Assembly: GCF_020687825.1 (NCBI RefSeq)
Contig: NZ_JAJEWP010000001.1
Location: 172,078 to 236,077, forward strand
Direction: 5' to 3'
Source of the DNA: Fluctibacter halophilus
GTDB lineage: Bacteria > Pseudomonadota > Gammaproteobacteria > Enterobacterales > Alteromonadaceae
DNA: 64,000 nucleotides
A program made the translations under genes and the position numbers. The notes below the pieces were generated by a model, which saw only the letters and a program-made list of their open reading frames with translations, ran no database searches and was not told the origin of the DNA. Below, piece by piece: positions 1 to 8,627 of this stretch. Numbering within the stretch: position 1 is the stretch's first letter; each line of letters starts with the position of its first letter.

Positions 1-123
1 GAGGCTGGCCCTTGCGGCGAGGGCAGGGACAGCCCGAGTAATCCTTCTGCTCAATTTCCTATCGTTGTAATACGTGGCCGCAGTCATCGACCGGGGTTTT
101 TGTTTTTTGTCGTGTACGAGGAG
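1..123. repeat. Direct repeat copy A (may continue left of the window)
   Basis: This stretch is repeated at 177-299 with one difference that I can see (c at 78, a at 254). It contains a GC-rich hairpin at 21-35 with GGGA in the loop, and it ends with a T-rich tract after a ccgggg run. The left edge of the window cuts it, so its true length is unknown. No coding frame of any quality covers it. Confidence 0.85.
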
Positions 124-176
124 ATGAGAACCTCCTCAGGTTCGACGCTTTTGCCGGGAGCAAAAGCGAACAGCCG

Positions 177-299
177 GAGGCTGGCCCTTGCGGCGAGGGC
201 AGGGACAGCCCGAGTAATCCTTCTGCTCAATTTCCTATCGTTGTAATACGTGGACGCAGTCATCGACCGGGGTTTTTGTTTTTTGTCGTGTACGAGGAG
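177..299. repeat. Direct repeat copy B
   Basis: This is the second copy of the 123-bp unit, offset by exactly 176 bases from copy A. The 53-base spacer between the copies carries two hairpins: a 9-bp stem with a CGGGA loop (146-168) and CAGCC-GGA-GGCTG (171-183). Confidence 0.85.
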
Positions 300-560
300 G
301 GTAAGCCGCGGCGAGCAAAGTGAGTGAGCCGTGATAGGTGATCACGGCGAGAGTGGCGCACGACACATCGTGGACGATGTGGCTGGAATCAGGTTACATG
401 GACGTAGTGTCGACTGCCTGAGACTTTTTAAGTCTGATAAGCAAAAGCGAACAGCCGGAGGGTGAGGCTTCGTTCGCTGAAAGCGATGAGGCGTGAGTTA
501 ACCTCACGCCGAAAGAAACGAACGACGGTACAGGACGTACCGGCCGGGAGAGTTACCAGG
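300..560. other. Hairpin-rich non-coding stretch
   Basis: I see no credible gene here. Several perfect inverted repeats lie close together. They include ACATCG-TGGA-CGATGT (365-380), a 6-bp AGACTT/AAGTCT stem near 421-435, GGCGTGAG/CTCACGCC (490-510) and CGGTAC-AGGAC-GTACCG (526-542). A 21-bp piece at 441-461 repeats 160-180. Several loops present a GGA triplet on the plus strand. It could be a cluster of dispersed palindromic repeats or part of a structured RNA. Confidence 0.6.
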
Positions 561-633
561 GATGGGGTGCGCCAACGTTATGCTTGCGACTAGGCGATCG
601 CATTTTCTGCCGAACAGTATCCTATATTTGTCA

Positions 634-664
634 CCCGGTCATCGACCGGGGTTTTTGTTTTTTG
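634..664 (+). terminator. Rho-independent terminator-like hairpin
   Basis: A CCCGGT stem (634-639), CATCG loop and ACCGGG (645-650) are followed by a T-rich run to about 663. No recognisable gene lies just upstream in the window, so what it terminates is unknown. Confidence 0.6.
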
Positions 665-710
665 TCGTGTACGAGGAGATGAGAACCTCCTCAGGTTCGA
701 CGCTTTTGCC
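638..710. repeat. Partial repeat copy C
   Basis: These 73 bases are identical to 83-155 by eye. Unlike copies A and B, this one is preceded by cccg, which completes a perfect terminator stem. It may therefore be the parental version, with A and B as truncated derivatives. Confidence 0.8.
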
Positions 711-832
711 AGCAATAACGACCGTCTTTACAAGGTTGAAAAATTTATCCATCCTAGTTGCAGAGCGTTTCGCGATAGGCCATGCGAAGCCCGCCGGGGG
801 TATTAACACAATAGGCCTGAAAGGATGAACAA

Positions 833-1447
833 TTGAGATTTCAAGGAAAGCTGCTCCAATGGGATGATGAAAGAGGTTTTGGTTTTGTGCAACCAAACGG
901 CGGTGGGCCACGGGCGTTCGTGCATATCTCGTCATTCACAAAGCCTTCTAAAAGACCAGCAATCGGCGACGTGATTATCTATGAGCACGTTGAGGATCCC
1001 AATAAGGGGCTAAGGGCAATCAATGTCCGTCTGCTTACGGGTGCCAGAAGGGGCGCAACAAAAAAACACATGACGTCATCGCCGTTTGGCAGCACATTTG
1101 TCGCTGCTTTTTGCGTTATTCTGGCTGTCAGCGTGTTGCTACAGTTTTTGCCGTTAGCGGTTTTGTATATTTACCTAACCGCCAGTGTTTTAGCGTTTTT
1201 GGTCTATGCATTGGATAAATCCTCCGCACGACGTGGCAGATGGCGCACGCCAGAAAGTCACTTACATCTGCTCAGTTTGGTAGGTGGTTGGCCAGGCGCT
1301 TATTATGCGCAAAAGCGGTTGAGGCATAAATCCAGCAAAGTAGCCTTCAAGCGTGTGTTTTGGGCAACGGTTTTGTGTAATGTTGCACTGTTTGTCTGGC
1401 TTTTCAGTGACCAGGGGCGTTCGTTGTTAACTGCTTTTGTCGGTTAA
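833..1447 (+). CDS. Cold-shock domain plus DUF1294 membrane protein
   Basis: A 204-residue protein with an N-terminal cold-shock nucleic-acid-binding domain (about 2-65, with RNP-like GFGFV and AFVHIS motifs). A C-terminal DUF1294 membrane part follows from about residue 85, with hydrophobic helices and the conserved YALDKSSARRGRWRTPE segment. This fusion is a known bacterial family of undefined function; RNA binding at the membrane is an inference. Translation starts at TTG 833, chosen because AAGGA lies at 821-825 and the cold-shock fold begins at once. It stands alone, after the repeat region and convergent with the FhlB-like gene. Confidence 0.85.
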   Translation: MRFQGKLLQWDDERGFGFVQPNGGGPRAFVHISSFTKPSKRPAIGDVIIYEHVEDPNKGLRAINVRLLTGARRGATKKHMTSSPFGSTFVAAFCVILAVSVLLQFLPLAVLYIYLTASVLAFLVYALDKSSARRGRWRTPESHLHLLSLVGGWPGAYYAQKRLRHKSSKVAFKRVFWATVLCNVALFVWLFSDQGRSLLTAFVG

Positions 1448-1502
1448 CGGTGCCCCTGTCCAGCGTGTTAGCAGAGGATTGCCGTTAGGTCATCGAGTAA
1501 GG

Positions 1503-1820
1503 CTAGGCTTCGGTCGACACCTTGCCAAACTGCTTGGCCCAGCTCTGTGGAAATTTGCCTTGTAGCACGTAGGAAAAAGCGATTAACTCGGCGATCACAT
1601 GGTACAGCGCTTTGGGGATGTCCTGGCCAAGTTCCAATTGACTGAGGAACTCGCTCAGGTAGGGATCTTCATGTACCAGTACACCGTTGGCTTTGGCCAC
1701 TGCGATGATTTCTTCCGCCAATTCACCAAACCCTTTGGCGATCAGCACCGGGGCTTGATCGTCACCTTCCTGGTACTTTATTCCAACCGCACGGCGATTA
1801 CCGGGTGTGTTGTCTGTCAT
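1503..1820 (-). CDS. FlhB C-terminal-domain-like protein (FhlB/EscU-YscU type)
   Basis: A 105-residue soluble protein matching only the cytoplasmic C-terminal domain of FlhB/YscU-type export switch proteins (AVGIKY near the N-terminus, then the conserved IIAVAKANGVLVHEDPYL region). It has no membrane part and no NPTH autocleavage motif. Full-length FlhB sets substrate specificity of the flagellar export gate together with FliK. Stand-alone domains like this are known in gammaproteobacteria and are often paired with a FliK-like gene, as here: its start overlaps the end of that gene by 4 nt. The role is inferred from the family. Confidence 0.85.
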   Translation of the reverse strand: MTDNTPGNRRAVGIKYQEGDDQAPVLIAKGFGELAEEIIAVAKANGVLVHEDPYLSEFLSQLELGQDIPKALYHVIAELIAFSYVLQGKFPQSWAKQFGKVSTEA

Positions 1821-3673
1821 GCTTTGGCCTCAAAAATCTGAAAAGGACGTTCGCGCAAGGATTCGGGGATCTTGCCTAATTGGCAGGTCGGGGTTTCCAT
1901 TTCGATACCCAGGGCGGCAAAACGTTGTTTGAGCAGGGGCAGGTATTGGTGTACCCGCTCAAGCGCTGCTGTCGTTGATGCATAGAGATCCAGTGCAAGC
2001 GTTTCCTGCTGCCAACGGGCTTTGCTCAGCACAGCGCCCATTTCACCGATATCCAGTCGCATAGTCAGGTGCCAGCAGGTGCTGCTGGTTTGTTGCTGTT
2101 TGTTGTCATGTTTATCTTCGGTCTGTCGACGGATCAGGATTTCGGTGTCTTTGCCGTTTTGTCCGAGCATGCTCGGCAACACGTAGTACAGGGTGTCCTG
2201 ACCCTGCATGCTCTGCTCGGCACTGTAAAGCTTATTGCTCTGATGGCCCGATAGCAGCCGCATGACACTGTGCAACAGACCCATGCGTTGGTCTTGCATT
2301 TGCACATCAGCCAGCAGTCGTCTCGGTGCCGTCCCGCCGGTGGTTTTCGCGCCGTCGACCAGTGCGCCGCTGAAAGACGCCAGTATCTGGCTGGCCAGTT
2401 GCGGGTGCTGGCTGGTCAGTCGTGCGCCCATGGCTACCTGCAACAGGCTGATCAAGGTAGTGATCAGGTGCGGTCGGGGCTGGGCTGCAACGAGTTGATC
2501 GCTGGCCATCGGCAACGGTGTCGCGCCAAGCAGCTGGGTGATACGTGCGGCGTCAGTAGTGTCACCGCGGGGCACGGATGCAGAGAGCTGCGTGGCGAGG
2601 TTGCTGAAGGCTTCCCTCAGCGCCGGTGCCAGTTGAGGCGAAGATTGTTGTAACTGGGTCACTAATTCAGCGAGCCCTTTGGAGGGCGAAACCTGATGGG
2701 GCTCGAGTTGTCGTTGCAGTAAAGCGAGCAAGCGGCCTAGGTCCTGCTGACTGCCGACCACTGAGGTTGTTCCTGGCGCGGGTTGGGACGTTAGCGGCGC
2801 AGTGCCTTGTATGCCGGATTGAGGCGGTTGTGCAACCAACCCTGCTTTGATCAATTGATTGAGCTGTGCGTTGTCCAGCGCAACTTTAGCGATTTCTGGC
2901 AGACCCTGTTGCTGTAACTGAGCGCCGCCGGGGGTGATGTTGACAATTGGCGGCGAAACCGGGCCACCTTTCACGTTGGGAGGCGCGACTGCAGTCGCAG
3001 AGGGCAAGGTGCTGCGCAGGGTTTCATTGAGGGGAAACTGGATCGTCTGAGCGCTGCTCAATTGCGGTAGCAACGTCGCCACAACGGCCGCACTGACAGT
3101 ACTACTTGCCAGGCTTGGGGTAGTGTTCGGGCGCGCCAGGGTCAGCTGCCAACCCTGTCTGCCCGGTGCCACCGTGAGTTCCACCTGTGTACCCGGTTTC
3201 AGGGTGTTGGCGTTTGTGTCGCCGAGTTTCAGCGCCAGCGGTTGTTGCAAACCCGCCAGCTTAACCCAAACCTGGCCATCCTCTACCCGTTGAACGGTAG
3301 CGGGGAAACGCAGCGTCGGCGGATTGGTGACGGTTTGTTGAAGGCCCCGCAACAGGCTTTCAAGCTGGCTTTGATTCAAAGGGGTTTGTAGCGATGTTGG
3401 TGTGTTGCTCAGAAATTGCAGTTGGGTTTGCAGTGCATTTTGCACCACCTGAACCTGATAGGCGCCTGCTGGCAGTTGGCGCAGGGTTTGACTGTCAACC
3501 GGTAGTTTGGTGCTGGCCTTGCTGTCGGGACGGGCGAGTTGCAACGCATTGCCCGCCAGGTGTTGCACCAGTATCGGCTTGGCCTGGCTGGCCAACGTTG
3601 TGTTCGACGCCGGTGACAGTTGCTTCAGGGCCTGTCCCAGCAGTTGATTGGCAGAAAGCTGTACGTCACTCAT
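1817..3673 (-). CDS. FliK-like flagellar hook-length control protein
   Basis: A 618-residue protein with a long low-complexity Gln/Ala/Pro/Thr-rich N-terminal and central region and a globular Flg_hook-type C-terminal domain (about residues 525-618, with MRLDIGEMGAVLSKARW and LPLLKQRFAALGIEME). FliK measures hook length and switches the export gate through FlhB. No other flagellar gene is in the window, so this and the FhlB-like gene form an isolated pair beside the ccm operon. It is transcribed away from ccmA. The divergent gap holds the ccm promoter candidate. Confidence 0.85.
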   Translation of the reverse strand: MSDVQLSANQLLGQALKQLSPASNTTLASQAKPILVQHLAGNALQLARPDSKASTKLPVDSQTLRQLPAGAYQVQVVQNALQTQLQFLSNTPTSLQTPLNQSQLESLLRGLQQTVTNPPTLRFPATVQRVEDGQVWVKLAGLQQPLALKLGDTNANTLKPGTQVELTVAPGRQGWQLTLARPNTTPSLASSTVSAAVVATLLPQLSSAQTIQFPLNETLRSTLPSATAVAPPNVKGGPVSPPIVNITPGGAQLQQQGLPEIAKVALDNAQLNQLIKAGLVAQPPQSGIQGTAPLTSQPAPGTTSVVGSQQDLGRLLALLQRQLEPHQVSPSKGLAELVTQLQQSSPQLAPALREAFSNLATQLSASVPRGDTTDAARITQLLGATPLPMASDQLVAAQPRPHLITTLISLLQVAMGARLTSQHPQLASQILASFSGALVDGAKTTGGTAPRRLLADVQMQDQRMGLLHSVMRLLSGHQSNKLYSAEQSMQGQDTLYYVLPSMLGQNGKDTEILIRRQTEDKHDNKQQQTSSTCWHLTMRLDIGEMGAVLSKARWQQETLALDLYASTTAALERVHQYLPLLKQRFAALGIEMETPTCQLGKIPESLRERPFQIFEAKA

Positions 3674-3812
3674 AAACAGGTTATCGGCAGGGGAACATGA
3701 TCCTGATCAATTCATCCTACACTAATTCTGGTCGTCGCTGGCAAGTTTGTCGATTCCCGATAGTATGCCTGATTTTGTCGACAGATATACGCCCAATACA
3801 CAGCGCAATCAG

Positions 3813-3841
3813 TTGGTTGGGCGTCGCTTTAGTGGTATGCT
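3813..3841 (+). promoter_or_regulatory. Candidate sigma-70 promoter of the ccm operon
   Basis: TTGGTT (3813-3818), a 17-bp spacer and TATGCT (3836-3841). It lies 50-80 bases before the preferred ccmA start and would be inside the frame if the longer upstream ATG were used, which supports the shorter start. Confidence 0.4.
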
Positions 3842-3896
3842 ACGCGACACTTTTTTGCCCGTTTTATTGCTCATTTTACCGGGGATCGGTTTGGTA

Positions 3897-4520
3897 GTGC
3901 TTTCAGGTCATCAGCTCGCTTGTCGTAAAAAAGACCGAGTGTTGTTCAGTCAACTGGATATTTCGGTTGGGCAAGGCCAGTTGTGGTATGTCAGAGGGCC
4001 TAATGGCGCTGGCAAAACCAGCCTACTGCGGATCCTGGTCGGCTTATCCGAAGCCGCTGAAGGGCAAGTCTTTTTTCACGGTCAGCCGCTGCATGACGCG
4101 CGCCATGAGTTTCACCAGGCGCTGATGTTCCTGGGCCACAAGCTCGGTCTCAACCGCACCCTCAATGCCCTCGAAAACCTGTCCTTCTGGTGCCAGCAAA
4201 ATGGCCTCCAGGTATCGCAGGAAACCCTGTATCAGCGCTTGGCGTTGTGGGGGTTAGTCGGGCTTGAAACCATTCCCGTCAGTGAACTGTCGGCAGGTCA
4301 GCAACGACGGGTTGCGTTGTGTCGCCTGGGTCTTAAACCCGATGCGCAGCTATGGGTTCTGGATGAGCCTTACACGGCACTTGATGTGGATGGGATTGCG
4401 TTGTTAGACGCTGGTATCCTGGCGCACTTGCAACAGGGGGGAGCCGTTATCATGACCTCCCATCAGCCGTTGTCTATCGAGTGGACGGTGGAGCACTTGG
4501 TGCTGGAGTATCAGATTTGA
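3897..4520 (+). CDS. ccmA: Cytochrome c maturation heme-release ABC ATPase CcmA
   Basis: ATPase of the CcmABCD complex, which uses ATP hydrolysis to free holo-CcmE from CcmC in system I cytochrome c biogenesis. Walker A is GPNGAGKT, the signature is LSAGQQRR and Walker B is LWVLDEPY, giving a small one-domain ABC protein of about 207 residues as usual. The frame is open to an ATG at 3747, but homology begins at LSGHQLACRKKDRVLF, so I place the start at GTG 3897 (TTG 3891 is an alternative). It is the first gene of the ccm operon. Its stop overlaps the ccmB start. Confidence 0.93.
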   Translation: MLSGHQLACRKKDRVLFSQLDISVGQGQLWYVRGPNGAGKTSLLRILVGLSEAAEGQVFFHGQPLHDARHEFHQALMFLGHKLGLNRTLNALENLSFWCQQNGLQVSQETLYQRLALWGLVGLETIPVSELSAGQQRRVALCRLGLKPDAQLWVLDEPYTALDVDGIALLDAGILAHLQQGGAVIMTSHQPLSIEWTVEHLVLEYQI

Positions 4521-5179
4521 AATTACGCGCCGTACTGTATCGAGAATTGACCCTGGCTTACCGCCAGAAGGCGGAGTTGATCCAACCGTTGCTGTTTTTC
4601 TTATTAGTGGTGACGCTGTTTCCGTTGGGGGTAGGTCCCGGACCGGAGACCCTGCAAAAAATTGGCCCTGGCGTGGTATGGGTGGCTGCGATTCTTTCCT
4701 CATTGTTGGGCATGGATCGTTTGTTTCGTGATGAATTCCTTGATGGCTGGATGGAGCAAACCCTGCTCAGCCCCATCGGCCTGGGATGGGTTGCGCTGAT
4801 CAAAGTCCTGGCCCATTGGGTGATCAGCATTGTACCACTGCTGCTGATATCACCCCTGATGGCACTTTTTCTGAATTTAACCGTACCCATGTACACGGCA
4901 CTGGTGATCACCTTGTTGGTGGGCACGCCATTGCTGAGTCTGGTAGGGGCGATTGCGGTTGCCCTGACGGTTGGCTTGCAGCGTGGCGGTGTTTTGTTGG
5001 CATTGCTGCTGTTGCCGCTGTTTGTACCCTTGCTGATCTTCGCCACCTCGGCAGTGGATGCGGCGAGCATGCAGTTGCCTTATACGCCCCAGATTGCGAT
5101 CATCGGGGCCATGTTAATGTTGGCGCTGGCATTAGCGCCGTTTGCCATTGCGTATGCGTTAAGAGTGAGTCAAAACTGA
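4517..5179 (+). CDS. ccmB: Heme exporter membrane protein CcmB
   Basis: Integral membrane subunit of CcmABCD, 220 residues with six hydrophobic segments. The start is TTG 4517, overlapping the ccmA stop. The N-terminus then reads LKLRAVLYRELTLAYRQ, typical of CcmB. The upstream in-frame ATG at 4481 lies inside ccmA and would add an unrelated leader. ccmC follows with a 1-nt TGATG overlap. Confidence 0.93.
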   Translation: MKLRAVLYRELTLAYRQKAELIQPLLFFLLVVTLFPLGVGPGPETLQKIGPGVVWVAAILSSLLGMDRLFRDEFLDGWMEQTLLSPIGLGWVALIKVLAHWVISIVPLLLISPLMALFLNLTVPMYTALVITLLVGTPLLSLVGAIAVALTVGLQRGGVLLALLLLPLFVPLLIFATSAVDAASMQLPYTPQIAIIGAMLMLALALAPFAIAYALRVSQN

Positions 5180-5937
5180 TGTGGAAATGGTTAAACCAAT
5201 ATGCAAAACCTGAAGCGGCGTTCAATTTGTGCCGGCGCTTATTGCCTTGGTTCGGATGGTTGTCTGGTCTGTGCCTGACCGTTGGTACCGTGTGGGGATT
5301 GGCCTACGCGCCGGCTGATTATCAACAGGGCGATTCATTCCGCATTATCTACATTCACGTGCCCAGTGCGATCTTGTCCATGAGTGGCTATGCCGCGATG
5401 GCTGTTGCTGCGTTGGTAGGTTTGGTTTGGCAATGGCGGACGGCCTATATGACCATGATAGCGATAGCACCCGTCGGTGCGGTGGTTACGTTTATCGCAC
5501 TGTTCACCGGCGCCGCGTGGGGCAAGCCCATGTGGGGAACCTGGTGGGTGTGGGATGCGCGCCTGACGTCGGAATTGATCCTGCTGTTTCTGTATTTTGG
5601 GGTTATCGCCCTGTATGCGGCGTTTGATGACAAACAGCAGGGTGGCAAGGCGGCCGGTGTGATGGCCCTGGTTGGTGTGGTCAACTTGCCGATCATTCAT
5701 TTTTCGGTGGAATGGTGGAACACCCTGCACCAAGGGGCCACCATTACCAAATTCGGTAAGCCGTCGATTGCGCCGGAGATGCTGTGGCCGCTGTTGATCA
5801 ATCTGCTGGGCATGGCCCTGTTCATGGCGGCCGTGTCGGTACATCGCCTGCAAAATGAAATTTTACGTCGTGAATTGCATCGCCCCTGGGTGATGAGCCT
5901 GTTACACCATAATGGAGAAAAGTCACGTGCAGTTTGA
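5179..5937 (+). CDS. ccmC: Heme lyase/transporter CcmC
   Basis: Six-helix membrane protein of 252 residues that binds heme at the outer face of the membrane and hands it to CcmE. The tryptophan-rich WWD motif is clear (WGTWWVWDARLTS), with flanking conserved histidines in the periplasmic loops (IYIHVPSA and EWWNTLHQG). The start ATG at 5179 overlaps the ccmB stop. The longer upstream frame is ccmB read in another phase. Confidence 0.95.
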   Translation: MWKWLNQYAKPEAAFNLCRRLLPWFGWLSGLCLTVGTVWGLAYAPADYQQGDSFRIIYIHVPSAILSMSGYAAMAVAALVGLVWQWRTAYMTMIAIAPVGAVVTFIALFTGAAWGKPMWGTWWVWDARLTSELILLFLYFGVIALYAAFDDKQQGGKAAGVMALVGVVNLPIIHFSVEWWNTLHQGATITKFGKPSIAPEMLWPLLINLLGMALFMAAVSVHRLQNEILRRELHRPWVMSLLHHNGEKSRAV

Positions 5938-6154
5938 TAGCTGGCAAGCCTTTGTTGATATGGGCGGATATGGTTTTTTTGTCTGGTTGTCTTTTGGTGT
6001 GACGGCACTGGCGATGCTGGGCAGTATTGTCGAAAGCCGGGTCGCGCGCCGTCGATTGATCAAGGCGTTGCATGAAGAAGTGAAACGGCAGGAGCGCATT
6101 GCTGCCGCCAAAGGTGTGAAACGTGGTTTAGATGCTCAGGAGGTACGAGGATGA
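5927..6154 (+). CDS. ccmD: Heme exporter small subunit CcmD
   Basis: Small protein of about 75 residues with one membrane helix ([19 protein letters not shown]) and a basic, helical cytoplasmic tail. It stabilises the CcmABC complex and is needed to release holo-CcmE. GTG 5927 is preferred because GGAG at 5914-5917 is well spaced. An ATG at 5912 is an alternative adding five residues. It overlaps the end of ccmC, and its stop overlaps the ccmE start. Confidence 0.88.
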   Translation: MQFDSWQAFVDMGGYGFFVWLSFGVTALAMLGSIVESRVARRRLIKALHEEVKRQERIAAAKGVKRGLDAQEVRG

Positions 6155-6624
6155 ATCCCCGTCGTCAAAAACGGTTAGCCATCGTGGCGTTGGTTGTGTC
6201 GGTTGTTGCTGGTGCGGTTGGCTTGATGCTGTATGCGTTGAACCAGAACATTGACCTGTTTTATACCCCTTCCGAAATCATCGATGGCAAACAAGGCACT
6301 GTTCCACAGGTGGGGCAGCGTTTGCGTATCGGCGGAATGGTCGTACCCGGCTCGGTGAAGCGTAATCAGGAAACCCTGGCGGTGAGTTTTGACCTGGTTG
6401 ACACTGGGCCTGCCGTAACGGTCAGTTATCAGGGCATTCTGCCGGATTTGTTCCGAGAAGGACAAGGCATTGTGGCGACCGGTGTACTGACGGCTGCCAA
6501 CCGTATTCAGGCCGAAGAGGTGCTGGCTAAGCACGATGAAGAATACATGCCGCCGGAACTGGCTGAAAAGATGAAAGGGATCAAACACGTTAAGCCTGAC
6601 AACCTGGCAACGGGAGGTCACTAA
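6151..6624 (+). CDS. ccmE: Periplasmic heme chaperone CcmE
   Basis: A 157-residue membrane-anchored OB-fold protein that carries heme covalently and delivers it to CcmF. It has an N-terminal anchor (about 9-30), the YTPSEI segment, and the heme-attachment histidine H128 in [12 protein letters not shown] with Y132 nearby. The C-terminal tail is flexible and polar. It lies between ccmD (4-nt overlap) and ccmF (1-nt overlap). Confidence 0.95.
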   Translation: MNPRRQKRLAIVALVVSVVAGAVGLMLYALNQNIDLFYTPSEIIDGKQGTVPQVGQRLRIGGMVVPGSVKRNQETLAVSFDLVDTGPAVTVSYQGILPDLFREGQGIVATGVLTAANRIQAEEVLAKHDEEYMPPELAEKMKGIKHVKPDNLATGGH

Positions 6625-8627
6625 TGTGGCCTGAAATTGGCAACCTGTCATTGGTCATCGCGTTGATGATGGCCATCTTGCTGGCGATATACCCGTTGTG
6701 GGGGGCGCACCGCGATCAGCACAACCTGATGGCGCTGGCCAAACCCCTGGCGATTGGCATGTTTTTGTTCACTGCCGTGGCATATGCAACCTTGACCCAC
6801 AGCTTCATGGTGGATGATTTTACCGTTGCCTATGTGGCCGGGCACTCCAACAGCCAATTGCCCTGGTATTACAAGTTCACTGCCGTGTGGGGCGGGCACG
6901 AAGGCTCGTTTCTGTTATGGGTGCTGATATATTCCATCTGGACCGTGGCGGTTGCCTTGTTCAGTCGTGCGATCCCGCTACCGATGGTGGCTCGGGTATT
7001 GGGGATCCTCGGTGCTGTGGCGGTTGGGTTCTACCTGTTCATGTTGCTGGCGTCCAATCCCTTTGAGCGATTGTTGCCGTTCTACCCGGTCGACGGCCGG
7101 GATCTGAATCCGTTGTTGCAGGATTTTGGCATGATCATTCATCCGCCGATGCTGTACATGGGCTATGTGGGCTTCTCGGTGGCCTTTGCCTTTGCCGTCT
7201 CTGCGCTGATTTCAGGCCAACTGGATTCCACCTGGGCTCGCTGGTCGCGCCCCTGGACGATTGCGGCGTGGGGCTTCTTAACCCTCGGTATCGCGCTGGG
7301 TTCCTGGTGGGCCTATTACGAGCTGGGCTGGGGTGGCTGGTGGTTCTGGGATCCGGTCGAGAATGCGTCTTTCATGCCCTGGTTGGTAGGCACCGCGTTA
7401 ATGCACAGCCTGGCGGTAACAGAGAAACGTAAGATCTTTAAATCCTGGACCGTTTTGCTCGCCATAGCCGCGTTTTCGCTGAGTTTGCTGGGCACGTTCC
7501 TGGTGCGCTCCGGCATCATTGTGTCGGTGCACTCCTTTGCCAGTGACCCGACCCGAGGCCTGTTCATTCTGGGTATTCTTGGTGTGGTGGTGTGTTGTTC
7601 GTTGTTACTGTATGCCATGCGTGCGCCACAACTGCGCAGTACCGGACGCTACAGCTTGTTTTCCCGCGAAGTGCTGTTGATTGGCAACAACGTGTTGCTC
7701 AGCGCTGCCACCATTGTGGTATTGCTCGGCACGCTGCTGCCACTGGTGCACAAAGAACTGGGGCTGGGGTCAATTTCCATCGGAGCACCCTTTTTCAACC
7801 AGATGTTTGTCTATCTGATTGTGCCCTTTGTCTTGCTGCTCGGCGTCGGTCCGCTGACCCGCTGGAAAAATCAGCCCGCGGGCGCGCTACGCAACCAATT
7901 GTTGCTGGCCATGGGCCTTGCTTTGTCGGCGGCGTTATTGGTGACGTTCAGTTACAGCACGCCGGCGTATCTTGGCGCGCTGGGCATGGTATTAAGTTTC
8001 TGGATCCTGGTGACCAGTGTGCAGGAGGTGCTTGCCCGTTTGAATGCGGCAACCACGGACCTGCCACTGATGCAACGTCTGCGCATGCTGACGCCCAGCC
8101 ATTGGGGCATGATCCTGGGCCACGTGGGCTTCGCGGTGACATTGATTGGTATCACCCTGGTGAGCAACTATGAGACCGAAAAGGACCTTCGTATGGGTGC
8201 CGGTGATGAAGTGAGCCTGTCCGGTTATACGTTCCGGTTTGAAGGGGTCAGCGATCTGGTTGGGCCCAATTACACCGGCCATGCCGGTGAGTTTTCGGTG
8301 TGGGTGAATGGCAAACAAATCAGTCAGCTACACGCCGAAAAGCGTTTTTACCCGGTGCAACGGATGCCGATGACCGAAGCCGCCATTGACAGCGGATTGG
8401 GTGGCGATTTGTTTGTGGCGCTGGGAGAAGCACTGGACAACGGCGATTGGGCCGTGCGCATCTATGTGAAACCTTTTGTTAACTGGATTTGGTTTGGCGC
8501 CGGGATAATGGCGTTGGGTGGTTTGTGTTCGATGTTGGATAAACGCTACCGAATGGCACGTACCGCGCGCAGTCGTCGACAAGCCACTTCAGCTACGCCG
8601 GGTAATGCACCGGTGCAGGAGGCGTGA
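6624..8627 (+). CDS. ccmF: Cytochrome c heme lyase CcmF
   Basis: Large polytopic membrane protein (667 residues, normal for the family) that receives heme from CcmE and ligates it to apocytochrome c. The WWD motif is GWGGWWFWDPVENASFMPW. Histidines in the early periplasmic loops (WGGHEGS, MIIHPPMLYMGY) are the expected heme ligands. A large periplasmic domain lies near the C-terminus before the final helix. The start overlaps the ccmE stop and the end overlaps dsbE by 4 nt. Confidence 0.95.
   Translation: MWPEIGNLSLVIALMMAILLAIYPLWGAHRDQHNLMALAKPLAIGMFLFTAVAYATLTHSFMVDDFTVAYVAGHSNSQLPWYYKFTAVWGGHEGSFLLWVLIYSIWTVAVALFSRAIPLPMVARVLGILGAVAVGFYLFMLLASNPFERLLPFYPVDGRDLNPLLQDFGMIIHPPMLYMGYVGFSVAFAFAVSALISGQLDSTWARWSRPWTIAAWGFLTLGIALGSWWAYYELGWGGWWFWDPVENASFMPWLVGTALMHSLAVTEKRKIFKSWTVLLAIAAFSLSLLGTFLVRSGIIVSVHSFASDPTRGLFILGILGVVVCCSLLLYAMRAPQLRSTGRYSLFSREVLLIGNNVLLSAATIVVLLGTLLPLVHKELGLGSISIGAPFFNQMFVYLIVPFVLLLGVGPLTRWKNQPAGALRNQLLLAMGLALSAALLVTFSYSTPAYLGALGMVLSFWILVTSVQEVLARLNAATTDLPLMQRLRMLTPSHWGMILGHVGFAVTLIGITLVSNYETEKDLRMGAGDEVSLSGYTFRFEGVSDLVGPNYTGHAGEFSVWVNGKQISQLHAEKRFYPVQRMPMTEAAIDSGLGGDLFVALGEALDNGDWAVRIYVKPFVNWIWFGAGIMALGGLCSMLDKRYRMARTARSRRQATSATPGNAPVQEA

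Noticed and set aside
1-710. CRISPR array
   Set aside because: Only two full and one partial copies, long units, no uniform short spacers and no cas genes.
562-828. 88-codon plus-strand frame in the repeat region
   Set aside because: It runs through repeat copy C and a terminator hairpin, has no ribosome site and resembles no protein family.
3747-3896. N-terminal extension of ccmA
   Set aside because: The CcmA family starts at the LSGHQLACRKK position, and a promoter-like pair lies inside the extension.
4786-5178. In-frame extension upstream of ccmC
   Set aside because: It is ccmB read in another phase; the CcmC N-terminus and WWD-protein length fit ATG 5179.
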